The notes under the pieces: generated by a model | The model's database searches: none | What the model saw: only the letters and a program-made list of their open reading frames with translations | What the model was told of the DNA's origin: nothing | From: Sphingobacteriales bacterium | GTDB taxonomy: Bacteria > Bacteroidota > Bacteroidia > Chitinophagales > Chitinophagaceae | DNA: 64,000 nucleotides | Assembly: GCA_004144175.1 (NCBI GenBank) | Contig: SEFT01000013.1 | Span: 141,416-205,415, forward strand | Reading direction: 5' to 3' | Part shown: positions 53,952 to 62,511 of the stretch, piece after piece | How positions within the stretch are numbered: the first letter of the stretch is position 1 | Layout: the number at the start of each line of letters is the position of its first letter | Position numbers and translations under genes: made by a program

Positions 53952-56090
53952 CTAGGCTTTTGTCTGTTTTAGTAAAACAATAGAACGGCTTCTAACCTTT
54001 ATCTCCTTTCCAAACTGGTATACTTCACCACTGCCATCTTCAGAAATAAAGCTTTCATGCGTATCTATGATCTTAGTCCATTCAGTCCCGTATTTCTTGC
54101 CGGGCAGTTTGTATTGCAGGCTGCCGTAGTGCGCATTGAAGATCGCGTAGAATGTATCATCTTTTATACGTTCGCCCTTGTCAGAAAGACTGCGTATGCC
54201 CAGGCCATTCATATATACAGCTACCGTTTTAGCGTATCCTTGGTTCCAGTGCTCTTCAGCCATTTCATTACCGTCGGGCAAGAACCACGCAATGTCTTCT
54301 ACGCCATTACCGCCATGTATACGAACGCCCTGGAACCACCGTCTGCGGCAGAATACCGGGTGACTATTCCTGAACTGTATCAGCTTCTTGGTAAACTCCA
54401 GCAGCTCGCCATCAGCGCCTTGCCAATTCAACCACGACACCTCATTGTCCTGGCAGTATGCGTTGTTGTTCCCATTTTGCGTCCGTCCGATTTCATCACC
54501 GGCTACCAGCATAGGCACGCCTTGCGATAAAAACAGTGTTGTAAGGAAGTTGCGCTTTTGTTTATGACGCAGTTTGTTTACCAGCGGGTCTTCTGTTTCG
54601 CCTTCTATGCTACAGTTCCACGATCTGTTATGGCTTTCACCGTCATTATTGTCCTCACCGTTCGCATCGTTGTGTTTGTCGTTGTAAGAAACAAGATCGT
54701 GCAATGTAAAGCCGTCGTGCGCAGTTATGAAGTTGATGCTGGCAGTAGGCCTGCGCGAGTCGCCCTGATATAGATCGGAGCTACCTGTAAAGCGCTCGGC
54801 AAATTCACCCAATACGCTATCCGCACCGCGCCAGAAATCGCGCATACAATCGCGGTATTTACCGTTCCATTCCGACCATCCTGGTGGGAAGTTACCTACT
54901 TGGTAGCCACCCTCACCTACATCCCATGGTTCAGCTATCAGCTTCACCTGCGATATTACGGGGTCTTGATGTATCACGTCGAAGAAAGAGCTCAAACGGT
55001 TTACCTCGTGCAGCTCGCGCGCCAGCGTCGATGCCAGGTCGAAACGGAAGCCATCTACGTGCATTTCCAGCACCCAGTATCTAAGGCTATCCATAATGAG
55101 GCGTAGTACGCTGGGCAGTCTCGCGTTCAGCGTATTACCGGTGCCTGTATAGTCCATGTAATACCGCTTATCTTCACCGGAAAGCCTGTAATATAGCGCA
55201 TTATCTACTCCCTTGAGCGACAAGGTTGGTCCCATCTGGTTGCCCTCGCCTGTATGGTTATACACCACATCCAGTATCACCTCTATGCCTGCACGGTGCA
55301 GTGCTTTAACCATGTCTTTGAACTCAAATACCTGCTCGCCCAGCATACCGCGGCTCGAGAAACGATGGTCAGGTGCCAGGTAAGCCAGCGTATTATAACC
55401 CCAGTAATTTGTCAGATCTTTATCCTCCAGGTACCTGTCGGTGAGGAAGTAGTGTACCGGCATCAGCTCTATTGCAGTAACGCCCAGTTCTTTCAGATAG
55501 TTGATAGTGACCGGATGGCCCAGTGCTGCGTAGGTACCTCGTATCTCTTCGGGTATATCCGGGTGCTGTTTGGTAAAGCCTTTTACATGCGTTTCGTAAA
55601 TGATCGACTTATAAAGCGGCGTGCGAAGCAGTTTATCGCCCTCCCAATCGTAGTTCGGGTCTATCACAACGCTTTTAGGCGCATAAGGTGCGCTATCTGT
55701 TTTGCTGAAGCTTAGGTCTTCCTCTTCGCTGCCTATCTCGTATCCAAATAGGGCATCGTTCCAAATCACGTTGCCTGCTATAGACTTAGCATAGGGGTCT
55801 ATTAATAGCTTGTTTGGATTGAACCTATGGCCATTCTGAGGTTCGTACGGCCCGTGTACCCTATAGCCATACAGTTGACCGGGTTTTAAGTCCGGGAGAT
55901 ATACGTGCCAGATGTACTCGGTACGCTCGCTCATTTTAATGGTTAGCGCCTCATGTTCGTCGTCTACAGAGTCGAATAAGCATAGGGTAACGCCCGTGGC
56001 GCTTTCCGAATAGATGGCAAAGTTTACGCCTTCGCCGTCCCAGGTAGCTCCCAGCGGGAACGGGTTACCAGGATATATTTTAATGTTCAT
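53952..56090 (-). CDS. glgX: Glycogen debranching enzyme (isoamylase type)
   Basis: GlgX/TreX (GH13_11) cuts alpha-1,6 branches and so provides linear maltodextrins for TreY. A CBM48 domain (about 1-115) starts with PGNPFPLGATWDGEGVNFAIYSE. The GH13 barrel has ELMPVHYF, WGYNTLAYLAPDHRF, VILDVVYNHTGEGN, Asp in VDGFRFDLASTL, Glu in KLIAEPWDVGEGGYQ and NFITAHDGFTLHDLVSYNDKHN. Its 712 residues fit the isoamylase/TreX type. It is the first gene of the minus-strand operon. The 260 bases before it, up to the TonB receptor stop, hold no gene; ATACCGGTAT (56094-56103) is a 10-bp palindrome of unknown meaning near the start. Confidence 0.96.
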   Translation of the reverse strand: MNIKIYPGNPFPLGATWDGEGVNFAIYSESATGVTLCLFDSVDDEHEALTIKMSERTEYIWHVYLPDLKPGQLYGYRVHGPYEPQNGHRFNPNKLLIDPYAKSIAGNVIWNDALFGYEIGSEEEDLSFSKTDSAPYAPKSVVIDPNYDWEGDKLLRTPLYKSIIYETHVKGFTKQHPDIPEEIRGTYAALGHPVTINYLKELGVTAIELMPVHYFLTDRYLEDKDLTNYWGYNTLAYLAPDHRFSSRGMLGEQVFEFKDMVKALHRAGIEVILDVVYNHTGEGNQMGPTLSLKGVDNALYYRLSGEDKRYYMDYTGTGNTLNARLPSVLRLIMDSLRYWVLEMHVDGFRFDLASTLARELHEVNRLSSFFDVIHQDPVISQVKLIAEPWDVGEGGYQVGNFPPGWSEWNGKYRDCMRDFWRGADSVLGEFAERFTGSSDLYQGDSRRPTASINFITAHDGFTLHDLVSYNDKHNDANGEDNNDGESHNRSWNCSIEGETEDPLVNKLRHKQKRNFLTTLFLSQGVPMLVAGDEIGRTQNGNNNAYCQDNEVSWLNWQGADGELLEFTKKLIQFRNSHPVFCRRRWFQGVRIHGGNGVEDIAWFLPDGNEMAEEHWNQGYAKTVAVYMNGLGIRSLSDKGERIKDDTFYAIFNAHYGSLQYKLPGKKYGTEWTKIIDTHESFISEDGSGEVYQFGKEIKVRSRSIVLLKQTKA

Positions 56091-56350
56091 TTAATACCGG
56101 TATATCTGTGTTTACAGTATACCATCGTAAATAGTATGCCAATATGCTGTATATCAGACAAGCGACGACCTCGGCGACATAATCAGGCTAAACAATAATC
56201 ACTGTACGGGCAACTATTGGCAATTGCGCAGAAGTCAGCCATTTAAAACAAATAGTCTCGCAGCTCCGCGTATTTGGAATCGAAGCAGGCTAAAGCGGAA
56301 AAATTTCTACACTATAAAGAGGGCTTTCCGTGCTTAAAAGAAGTGAAATC

Positions 56351-58534
56351 CTAGAACTTAACACCAGTCGTTAGGTAGAAACTCCTGCCCTCGCCCGGTA
56401 TGATACCGGGACCTGGATAGCCCGTAGCCCTACGTGTGAAGTAAGGCACGTTAGCCAGGTTATTCACCGAAGCTTCTAGCGTAAGCCAGCGCCACATCCA
56501 GCCCGCAGAAATATCCATCAGCTGATACGCAGGTACTTTACCATTTACACCACTGTAGCCACCTGTTTCTGCATTGGTAGCATCAGCGTACTGGTCGCTC
56601 AGTCGGCTGAACTGGTAAGATAGCTTCCAGGTCTTATATCCCAGTTGTATACCCGTCTTCCAATTGATAGCCGGTACATACTCTACCCTGCTACCTTGTA
56701 TGTTTTTGATCGGGCTCTTGGTGTAATGCGCATTGGTAAGCGCTAGGTTGGAGTAAACAGTTGTCTTCCAGTTGTCTGATATACTGTTCCAGAATTTCAG
56801 CACATCCAGCTCTACAAAAGATTCCAGACCATATATCTGCGCCACCCCCACATTGCCACGACGGCGTATCACCTGGGTACTGTTCTTGGTAGCGAAGTAT
56901 TCGCCAATACGATTGCCATAATAGAGATAGAACACGTTGGCATCGAAGCGGAACTTCTCTTTCAATTCGCCACGTATACCCAGGTCGCCACTCCAGCCTT
57001 TTTCGTCTGCAATAGCGGGGTCGATCTCAAAAGACGGGTTCACCACCCTGATATCATTGAATGTTACGGAGCGGTAGTTTTGAGAAATGTTACCGTAAAC
57101 TTCCAGTTTATCATTGAATTTATAGCTGCTACCTATACCTGCTATAACAAAGGCGCGTGGAAGCTCACGCGATTCATACGTTACCTTATCGCTGATGATA
57201 CTATCGCGCAGGTCGGAAACTCGGTCGTGATAAAGGCCATTAGCCTGTGTGCGGATGTGCTCTACCCTTACGCCCGGCGTAATATTCCATTTGTCATTTA
57301 TACGGACGATCTGCTCTGCAAATGCTGCAAGGTTCAGATTGGGGAAACTGTAGTCTGTAAGCATCGAGGTTGATTCCTTATCAAACTCGAAATTGGCGCC
57401 ATTGCCGTTATTTACATAACCCTGCTGATTTGTGCTATAGCCATTATAAGCCCTCACACCCGTAAGCAACACCTGCTCTTTACTACCGATCATATACCGG
57501 TGCAACAGGCGCGACTCTAAGGCAATGTTTTTAAAAGTACCTTTCAGCAAATCCCTTGCACCGCCGTTGTCTACCTGCGATGGGCGGTTGGGGCGAAAGC
57601 CGATAGCATCCCTTGATGCCAGCAGGCCGTAAGACCTTGTTTGCAAGCGGGTGCGCGATGATATACGATAGTCCCACTCGAGGTCCAGCAGGTTCCACTC
57701 CACTGCAAACCAGTTGCGTTCCCGATTACTCTGGCGGGGGGCGGTTTCAAAAATCTTATCATCCAGTCCGCCGGGCTGCTGTGCCAGGTATTGCAGGCGC
57801 GTGTATTCTATGCCAAACATATGCTTATCATTCAGATGATAATGCATATCCACATATCCGTTAAAAGATTCGAATCCGCCATTGGGCCGCCATCCGTCAC
57901 CGCGCTTATAATGTGCATAAGCGAAATAGCTCAGCTTACCGGTAGTGCCGCTTATGCTATTGAAAGAGCCCAGGAAGCCCCAGGAGCCAACAGTCTGGCG
58001 GCTCTCGACGGCTATCTTTTTTGTACCATCTTCCGGCTGCTTCATTTCAAAATTGAGCAGCCCGCCGAATTGTGTACCGTATTGCAGACTGGCGGCACCT
58101 TTGATGATCTCGATCTTTTTAAGCGCTTCTGTGGGAGGAGTATAATAGCTTTCGGGGTATCCTAGTGCATCTGCGCTTATATCATACCCATTCTGGCGAA
58201 CATTGAAATTGGATGTGCGGTTAGGGTCCAGTCCACGGCCACCGATGCTCAGTTGCAGACCCGAGCCGTCGTTTTCAAAAATATTCAGTCCCGCCACTTT
58301 GCCGTAAACCTGGCGGGTGTTGTTGGTTGCTTTATTAACGGTGAGCTGCTCTACACTGATCACTTCAGTCTTCTTACCCGCAGTCAGCTTCATGCCATCT
58401 ACCTGGCGCATATGCCCGAAGTTGCCGTTCTTATCGTCCTTTATTTCTACTTCTTTCAGTCGCTTGGTTGTATCCTGTGCATACGACAGCACGGGAAACA
58501 GCAAAACACCAATCAGTAAAACTTTAAAGCCCAT
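56351..58534 (-). CDS. TonB-dependent outer-membrane receptor
   Basis: A 727-residue receptor for an iron or other metal complex. It has a signal peptide (MGFKVLLIGVLLFPVLSYAQ). The plug domain (about 30-190) has VISVEQLTVNKATNNTRQVYGKVAGLNIFENDGSG, the GGRGLDPNRTSNFNVRQNG motif and EALKKIEIIKGAASLQYG. The 22-strand barrel ends in the aromatic SFYLTTGVKF. The ATG at 58534 is preferred because AGGAAAAG precedes it; a TTG at 58549 is also open. It overlaps the HTTM gene by 11 bases. The context of imelysin, DUF4856 and HTTM genes, as in other Bacteroidota, suggests metal uptake. The plug pattern is close to Fe(3+)-dicitrate-type (FecA-like) receptors, but the ligand is unknown. Confidence 0.93.
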   Translation of the reverse strand: MGFKVLLIGVLLFPVLSYAQDTTKRLKEVEIKDDKNGNFGHMRQVDGMKLTAGKKTEVISVEQLTVNKATNNTRQVYGKVAGLNIFENDGSGLQLSIGGRGLDPNRTSNFNVRQNGYDISADALGYPESYYTPPTEALKKIEIIKGAASLQYGTQFGGLLNFEMKQPEDGTKKIAVESRQTVGSWGFLGSFNSISGTTGKLSYFAYAHYKRGDGWRPNGGFESFNGYVDMHYHLNDKHMFGIEYTRLQYLAQQPGGLDDKIFETAPRQSNRERNWFAVEWNLLDLEWDYRISSRTRLQTRSYGLLASRDAIGFRPNRPSQVDNGGARDLLKGTFKNIALESRLLHRYMIGSKEQVLLTGVRAYNGYSTNQQGYVNNGNGANFEFDKESTSMLTDYSFPNLNLAAFAEQIVRINDKWNITPGVRVEHIRTQANGLYHDRVSDLRDSIISDKVTYESRELPRAFVIAGIGSSYKFNDKLEVYGNISQNYRSVTFNDIRVVNPSFEIDPAIADEKGWSGDLGIRGELKEKFRFDANVFYLYYGNRIGEYFATKNSTQVIRRRGNVGVAQIYGLESFVELDVLKFWNSISDNWKTTVYSNLALTNAHYTKSPIKNIQGSRVEYVPAINWKTGIQLGYKTWKLSYQFSRLSDQYADATNAETGGYSGVNGKVPAYQLMDISAGWMWRWLTLEASVNNLANVPYFTRRATGYPGPGIIPGEGRSFYLTTGVKF

Positions 58535-59900
58535 ATATCTTTTCCTCAAAAGCAGCTATCCAGCTTTTATGTTTAAACGAATCGTACTCTTTGGCAAGGT
58601 TCACAGTGGTATCGGTATATAGCCTGCTACGCCTGCCATTCAATGTTACATATATCGTAGCATACACTTGCGGGTCTTTCATCCCTGCCTTTGCATAGTG
58701 GCCATGCAGCATATGTGCATATTGCACTATAAAATCAGCCTGTGTTGCCATCATCTTCTCCTGGTTCTTGGTCAGGAAGTCGTTGTTGTTTACAGCTATC
58801 TTCCTTCCCGTTTCCCCATCCTTTACTACAAACTGTGCATAGCCCATTTTTTCTATCAGCATCACCCGCCAGCTAAACCTGTAACCCTCTTCGGTCCAGA
58901 ACAATTCTCCGGGCGTAAGCAGGTATCTCCAGGGCAGGGTCAGCTGTACCATAAAAAACAATACAAACAGCACAGAAACAATGCGTTGCCAAAGCGGTGC
59001 AAAGATAAAACTATTATACCCTACGGCAATGGGAGACGAGGTAAAATGTCTTTTAATTTTCAATAATATTCTATCAGCAGTTTCGGGGTCGAAGAAGATA
59101 AGCGCCGATACGATCATGATGTAAGGAAACATTCCGATGGGGAACAAGATTGAGGTCATTACATGAAATGCGATAACGGCGAAATATGCAAATGGCCTGG
59201 TCTTGCGGTTGAGCAGAAAGAAAGGGATAGTGAGGTCATAAATGGCGCCAAACCAACTGAAGAAATAGGCTACCCATAGCTCGTTGAACAATGGCCCGAT
59301 CAACGGCATATCATTCTTTGCGGGTAGCCAAAGCCGTAGCGGCATGGCTTCAAGCAACCAATCGCTGTTCAGTTTTGCCAGCCCTGCAAAAACATATACA
59401 ATACCCAGCATAAGGCGTATACTGCCGAGCGTCCAGCGTGGCACATAGCGCTTTAGCAATGCAGGGTTTCGCCAGGCATCTACCGAAAAATTGACATGCG
59501 CAGGCAGCCATATCATCAGGAACAATACCAGGCTAACGAAGTAGTAGTGATTCAGGTAGTTGGTCTTATCTATTAGCTCGATGTAAGTGAAGCTAAGGAA
59601 CAGTAGTATGGATGACAGCCGGTACATGAAACCTAGTGCGAAACATAATGCGCTGATACCGCATATAGCAAATAAGGCATACGTATAATTGCCCAAAGGC
59701 TGTACCCAGTCAAAACCGTAATAATGAAAGAAGAACTTCGGTCGGATATATAACTCCTCGATCCATCCGTTAAGCCAAAAACGGATAGTGCCACCCAGCA
59801 ACATCAGTCCGAAGACAGCCCTAAAAACAGCTAAGGAAGCCGAATAGACCGGCTTCCCCAGATATGATGTTGATAGTATGTTGCCCTTAAAGTTCAGCAT
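58524..59900 (-). CDS. HTTM domain membrane protein (vitamin K-dependent gamma-carboxylase-like)
   Basis: A 458-residue membrane protein of the HTTM/VKG-carboxylase family. At least seven helices lie in about 20-300 and an extracytoplasmic beta-rich domain in the last 130. The segment FTYIELIDKTNYLNHYYFVSLVLFL (about 111-135) corresponds to the region with the catalytic Lys of vertebrate gamma-glutamyl carboxylase. YRFSWRVMLIEKMGYAQFVV is the usual start of the C-terminal part. In animals the family carboxylates glutamate to gamma-carboxyglutamate using vitamin K; here menaquinone could serve, but the bacterial substrate is unknown. The gene starts 4 bases after the imelysin stop and overlaps the receptor. 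Confidence 0.88.
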   Translation of the reverse strand: MLNFKGNILSTSYLGKPVYSASLAVFRAVFGLMLLGGTIRFWLNGWIEELYIRPKFFFHYYGFDWVQPLGNYTYALFAICGISALCFALGFMYRLSSILLFLSFTYIELIDKTNYLNHYYFVSLVLFLMIWLPAHVNFSVDAWRNPALLKRYVPRWTLGSIRLMLGIVYVFAGLAKLNSDWLLEAMPLRLWLPAKNDMPLIGPLFNELWVAYFFSWFGAIYDLTIPFFLLNRKTRPFAYFAVIAFHVMTSILFPIGMFPYIMIVSALIFFDPETADRILLKIKRHFTSSPIAVGYNSFIFAPLWQRIVSVLFVLFFMVQLTLPWRYLLTPGELFWTEEGYRFSWRVMLIEKMGYAQFVVKDGETGRKIAVNNNDFLTKNQEKMMATQADFIVQYAHMLHGHYAKAGMKDPQVYATIYVTLNGRRSRLYTDTTVNLAKEYDSFKHKSWIAAFEEKIYGL

Positions 59901-59903
59901 CCT

Positions 59904-61028
59904 TTAATCGCCGTCGTTATCTACATAAGTTATAGAGATACCCAAAGCAGATACCATATCTACTTTCAGTACCGGCACTACCTGCTGTAGTGATTCATAG
60001 ATGGCTATTACTTCTGTGCGATTTGTGCTAACGCCGTCTCTGATGGTTGTATTCAAGCCGTTTAATGCTGCTGTAGCCTCGTCCATTTCGGTGACTATCA
60101 CATCGCTCATCAACTTGCCATTATTGTCTTTTGTACCGATGGCCGACATATAGTCACGCAACCCCTGTCCGTCGGTCGCGCCATCATAGCTTTTGCCTTC
60201 GTAGAAGTTCTTGACTGATCTCAATGCAGTTAGCGCCAGTTCTTTTGATAGGTCCGGTGTATAATAAGCTTCTGTAAGCTGTGGTGCAGCCACTCCCGTC
60301 ATGGCACCCAGTGGCAGCCCGATCTTGCCCGAGCGAAGGTACCGCTCATAGTAGAGCACATAGCTATTCACCATCTTCGACAAGCTGCTACCTGCATCTG
60401 TGCCTGTGCTTTGTGTAAATGTGCCTTTATAAGTGGCCCATGCTGTGTTCACCCCACTCACCTTCTCCTGCATTTTAGCTACTACATCTTTCAGATATTG
60501 CTTACAGGCTGTTGCCTGTGCATCGGTAGTATAAGCCGCGATGATCTCCTGACGGCTGCCTATGCCATTTATAAGATAGTCAACCGCAGGAAAACCTTGT
60601 GCATCTTTATTACCAAACTGCTCCAGGTTGTACGTACCGGATGCGACATTGCTGTTGATCTTTGAGGCCGTTGCAGGGTGTGTGTTGATGTACATACGCA
60701 GCGACACATCTTCGCCCGGGCCAAACTCCAGCATATCTACCTTTTGCCAGGTGATGTACGCTGTTCTCCACGCAGCTTGCAATGTAGTAAGCCTGGCATC
60801 TGTAGGGTCAGCAGTAAAGCTATTAACCTGTTCCTGCAATGCTTGCAGCTTTTGGGTCATATCGCTATAGGCAGGCAAAATGTATCCATCTGCATAGTTG
60901 GTCAGCATTGCCCCGCGGTCAAAATTATTCGTGGTTTCCACAGGCTTCTTGTCGTCCTTCTTACAAGCGGTAAATAATGCTGTAGCAGAAAGAAACATCA
61001 AACCCGAAGCAAAAATCCATTTTTTCAT
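59904..61028 (-). CDS. Imelysin family lipoprotein
   Basis: A 374-residue imelysin-like (M75) lipoprotein with the signal MKKWIFASGLMFLSATALFTAC (Cys22). Two four-helix bundles carry repeated helices (LTNYADGYILPAYSDMTQKLQAL..., ADPTDARLTTLQAAWRTAYITWQKVDMLEFGPG). The classical M75 GxHxxE site is not preserved: the region reads FPAVDYLING, so it is probably not a peptidase. Imelysins and the related EfeO proteins bind metals and occur next to iron-uptake genes. It is encoded between DUF4856 and HTTM. The hairpin upstream (61048) may reduce transcription from the DUF4856 gene into it. Confidence 0.9.
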   Translation of the reverse strand: MKKWIFASGLMFLSATALFTACKKDDKKPVETTNNFDRGAMLTNYADGYILPAYSDMTQKLQALQEQVNSFTADPTDARLTTLQAAWRTAYITWQKVDMLEFGPGEDVSLRMYINTHPATASKINSNVASGTYNLEQFGNKDAQGFPAVDYLINGIGSRQEIIAAYTTDAQATACKQYLKDVVAKMQEKVSGVNTAWATYKGTFTQSTGTDAGSSLSKMVNSYVLYYERYLRSGKIGLPLGAMTGVAAPQLTEAYYTPDLSKELALTALRSVKNFYEGKSYDGATDGQGLRDYMSAIGTKDNNGKLMSDVIVTEMDEATAALNGLNTTIRDGVSTNRTEVIAIYESLQQVVPVLKVDMVSALGISITYVDNDGD

Positions 61029-61047
61029 ATCACCCTTTTTAATTGGT

Positions 61048-61078
61048 AAAAGCGGCTAATAGTCAGTTAGCCGCTTTT
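61048..61078 (-). terminator. Hairpin between DUF4856 and imelysin genes
   Basis: A perfect 12-bp stem (61048-61059 with 61067-61078) and a 7-base loop are followed on the minus strand by T-rich sequence. It may be a terminator or attenuator that makes the first gene of the cluster more abundant than the rest. Confidence 0.7.
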
Positions 61079-61104
61079 TATGCTCAAATTTACCTGCAAT
61101 ATTA

Positions 61105-62277
61105 TTAGTGATTCACTACTGTATTTGCATCAAAGCCAAATGCTGTTGCAATTTCATTGCGTACGTTATCCAGCTCTGTATTTGAAAGGCCCCAGAAACC
61201 GTTTGGTTTGCTCATCAGTGTATTCAACAACTGGTCAGATTTTGCTTTGTTGATCTTTGCATTGTAACCGAAGCGCAGCGCATAGATGAAACCTACACCT
61301 TCAGAAAGTGAATGGAACTTAGCAGCATCGGTAGTAGCTGTCTTTGTTTTATTCAGGTAGCTCACTGCAATTACAGCCACAGCTTTTTCAAGCGAAGTGC
61401 GGAGGTAAGCAATTTGCTCTGTGCGGGTAGCGGCGTCATTATTCACGATAGCTGCACGTCCTTTCAGGAACGCCATGTATACCTGTGCAGGGTCGCCATT
61501 AGGGCTACCTACCTGGCGTACATAGGTGCCAAGGTATGATTCCAGCCATTTGGTAGCGTCGTTAGGGTCTTTCTTAGGGTATGTTTCGTTCTGGGTCAGG
61601 TAGCCATAAGCCTCGTCCCAGTGATGCTCCAGTTGTGTGTAGTTCTTACCATCAACAGTTTTGCTGTTATCAGCATTTTGCTTTTCAGTACCAAGGTATA
61701 CGTTGCTGATCTGGTCAAGCATCATAGCTCCCATCAGGCCTTTTTGTATGAACTGGCCATACTCAAAGCCTTTTTCATCTACCAGGTAAGTACCCAGCTT
61801 ACCTGCAGTACCTTCTTTAGCTTCCGTAGTACGGCTATTGCTGGCTTTTGCAAGCGATGTAAAGTATCCGCGGAAACGCTGGCGCTCTGCTTCTGCATCT
61901 GCAGTTGCGAATGAACCGGCAGTTTTTGAAACGATCGTTTTATCAGTAGCACTATTCAGAGCAGCATCAGCGAACGGACTATTCTTGTTCTCGAACATAT
62001 TGTTGAGCACGGCAGCATCCAATGCTTGTGTACTCCACTTCCTCATATATGCATCTATCTCTTTCAGCATATTTATACGGGTAGTCTGTCCACTAAAGTC
62101 CACACTTGTTTTGCCGTCGGCACCTTTAAAGGTCTCAAAATAGTTGGTAGTAGCAGAAAGAGAAGTGTATGGCACCTTAACTTCAGGTGTATTCAACGCC
62201 GGCTCAACCGGATCTTTTGTACAAGAAGTAAATAATACGGCGCTCAGTCCAAAAGAGAGTATTAGTGCGTTTTTCAT
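61105..62277 (-). CDS. DUF4856 lipoprotein
   Basis: A 390-residue lipoprotein with signal MKNALILSFGLSAVLFTSC (Cys19). The start is the ATG at 62277; the frame to 62316 would add non-signal residues. DUF4856 is a helical, imelysin-like domain of unknown function. Segments that fit it are VPYTSLSATTNYFETF, RINMLKEIDAYMRKW, GFEYGQFIQKGLMGAMMLDQI, QLEHHWDEAYGYLTQN and GVGFIYALRFGYN. The family nearly always lies upstream of imelysin, HTTM and TonB-receptor genes in Bacteroidota, as here. It probably takes part in surface metal binding. The bases before it include a -7 box at 62298-62305. Confidence 0.88.
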   Translation of the reverse strand: MKNALILSFGLSAVLFTSCTKDPVEPALNTPEVKVPYTSLSATTNYFETFKGADGKTSVDFSGQTTRINMLKEIDAYMRKWSTQALDAAVLNNMFENKNSPFADAALNSATDKTIVSKTAGSFATADAEAERQRFRGYFTSLAKASNSRTTEAKEGTAGKLGTYLVDEKGFEYGQFIQKGLMGAMMLDQISNVYLGTEKQNADNSKTVDGKNYTQLEHHWDEAYGYLTQNETYPKKDPNDATKWLESYLGTYVRQVGSPNGDPAQVYMAFLKGRAAIVNNDAATRTEQIAYLRTSLEKAVAVIAVSYLNKTKTATTDAAKFHSLSEGVGFIYALRFGYNAKINKAKSDQLLNTLMSKPNGFWGLSNTELDNVRNEIATAFGFDANTVVNH

Positions 62278-62297
62278 CTGTTTTTCTATTTGCAGCG

Positions 62298-62305
62298 CAA
62301 AGGTA
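62298..62305 (-). promoter_or_regulatory. Candidate -7 box for the metal-uptake cluster
   Basis: On the minus strand TACCTTTG is a perfect TAnnTTTG match, 21 bases from the ATG at 62277. No TTG -33 element is at the correct distance, so this is a weak promoter call. The 234-base divergent region has no other clear signal; I see no obvious Fur-type palindrome. Confidence 0.4.
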
Positions 62306-62511
62306 TTGTGCATCAACTCCTTTCATTTTCATAATCGGGAAAAAATCTATTCGACAAACACATTTTGTTGTAATACATATATATGAAAGAGTCTGTAAAG
62401 GAAGCAGCCGGTAAAGCCAATGGTATGGTTTTACTGCCTTTTTAGCGACTTCACGAATCTTACGTGACATCCGGATTATTATAACAGCAAACCATACAGG
62501 GCCACCAGACC

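Noticed and set aside
54057..54530. Open frames antisense to glgX and to other glucan genes
   Set aside because: Shadows of well-identified GH13 genes.
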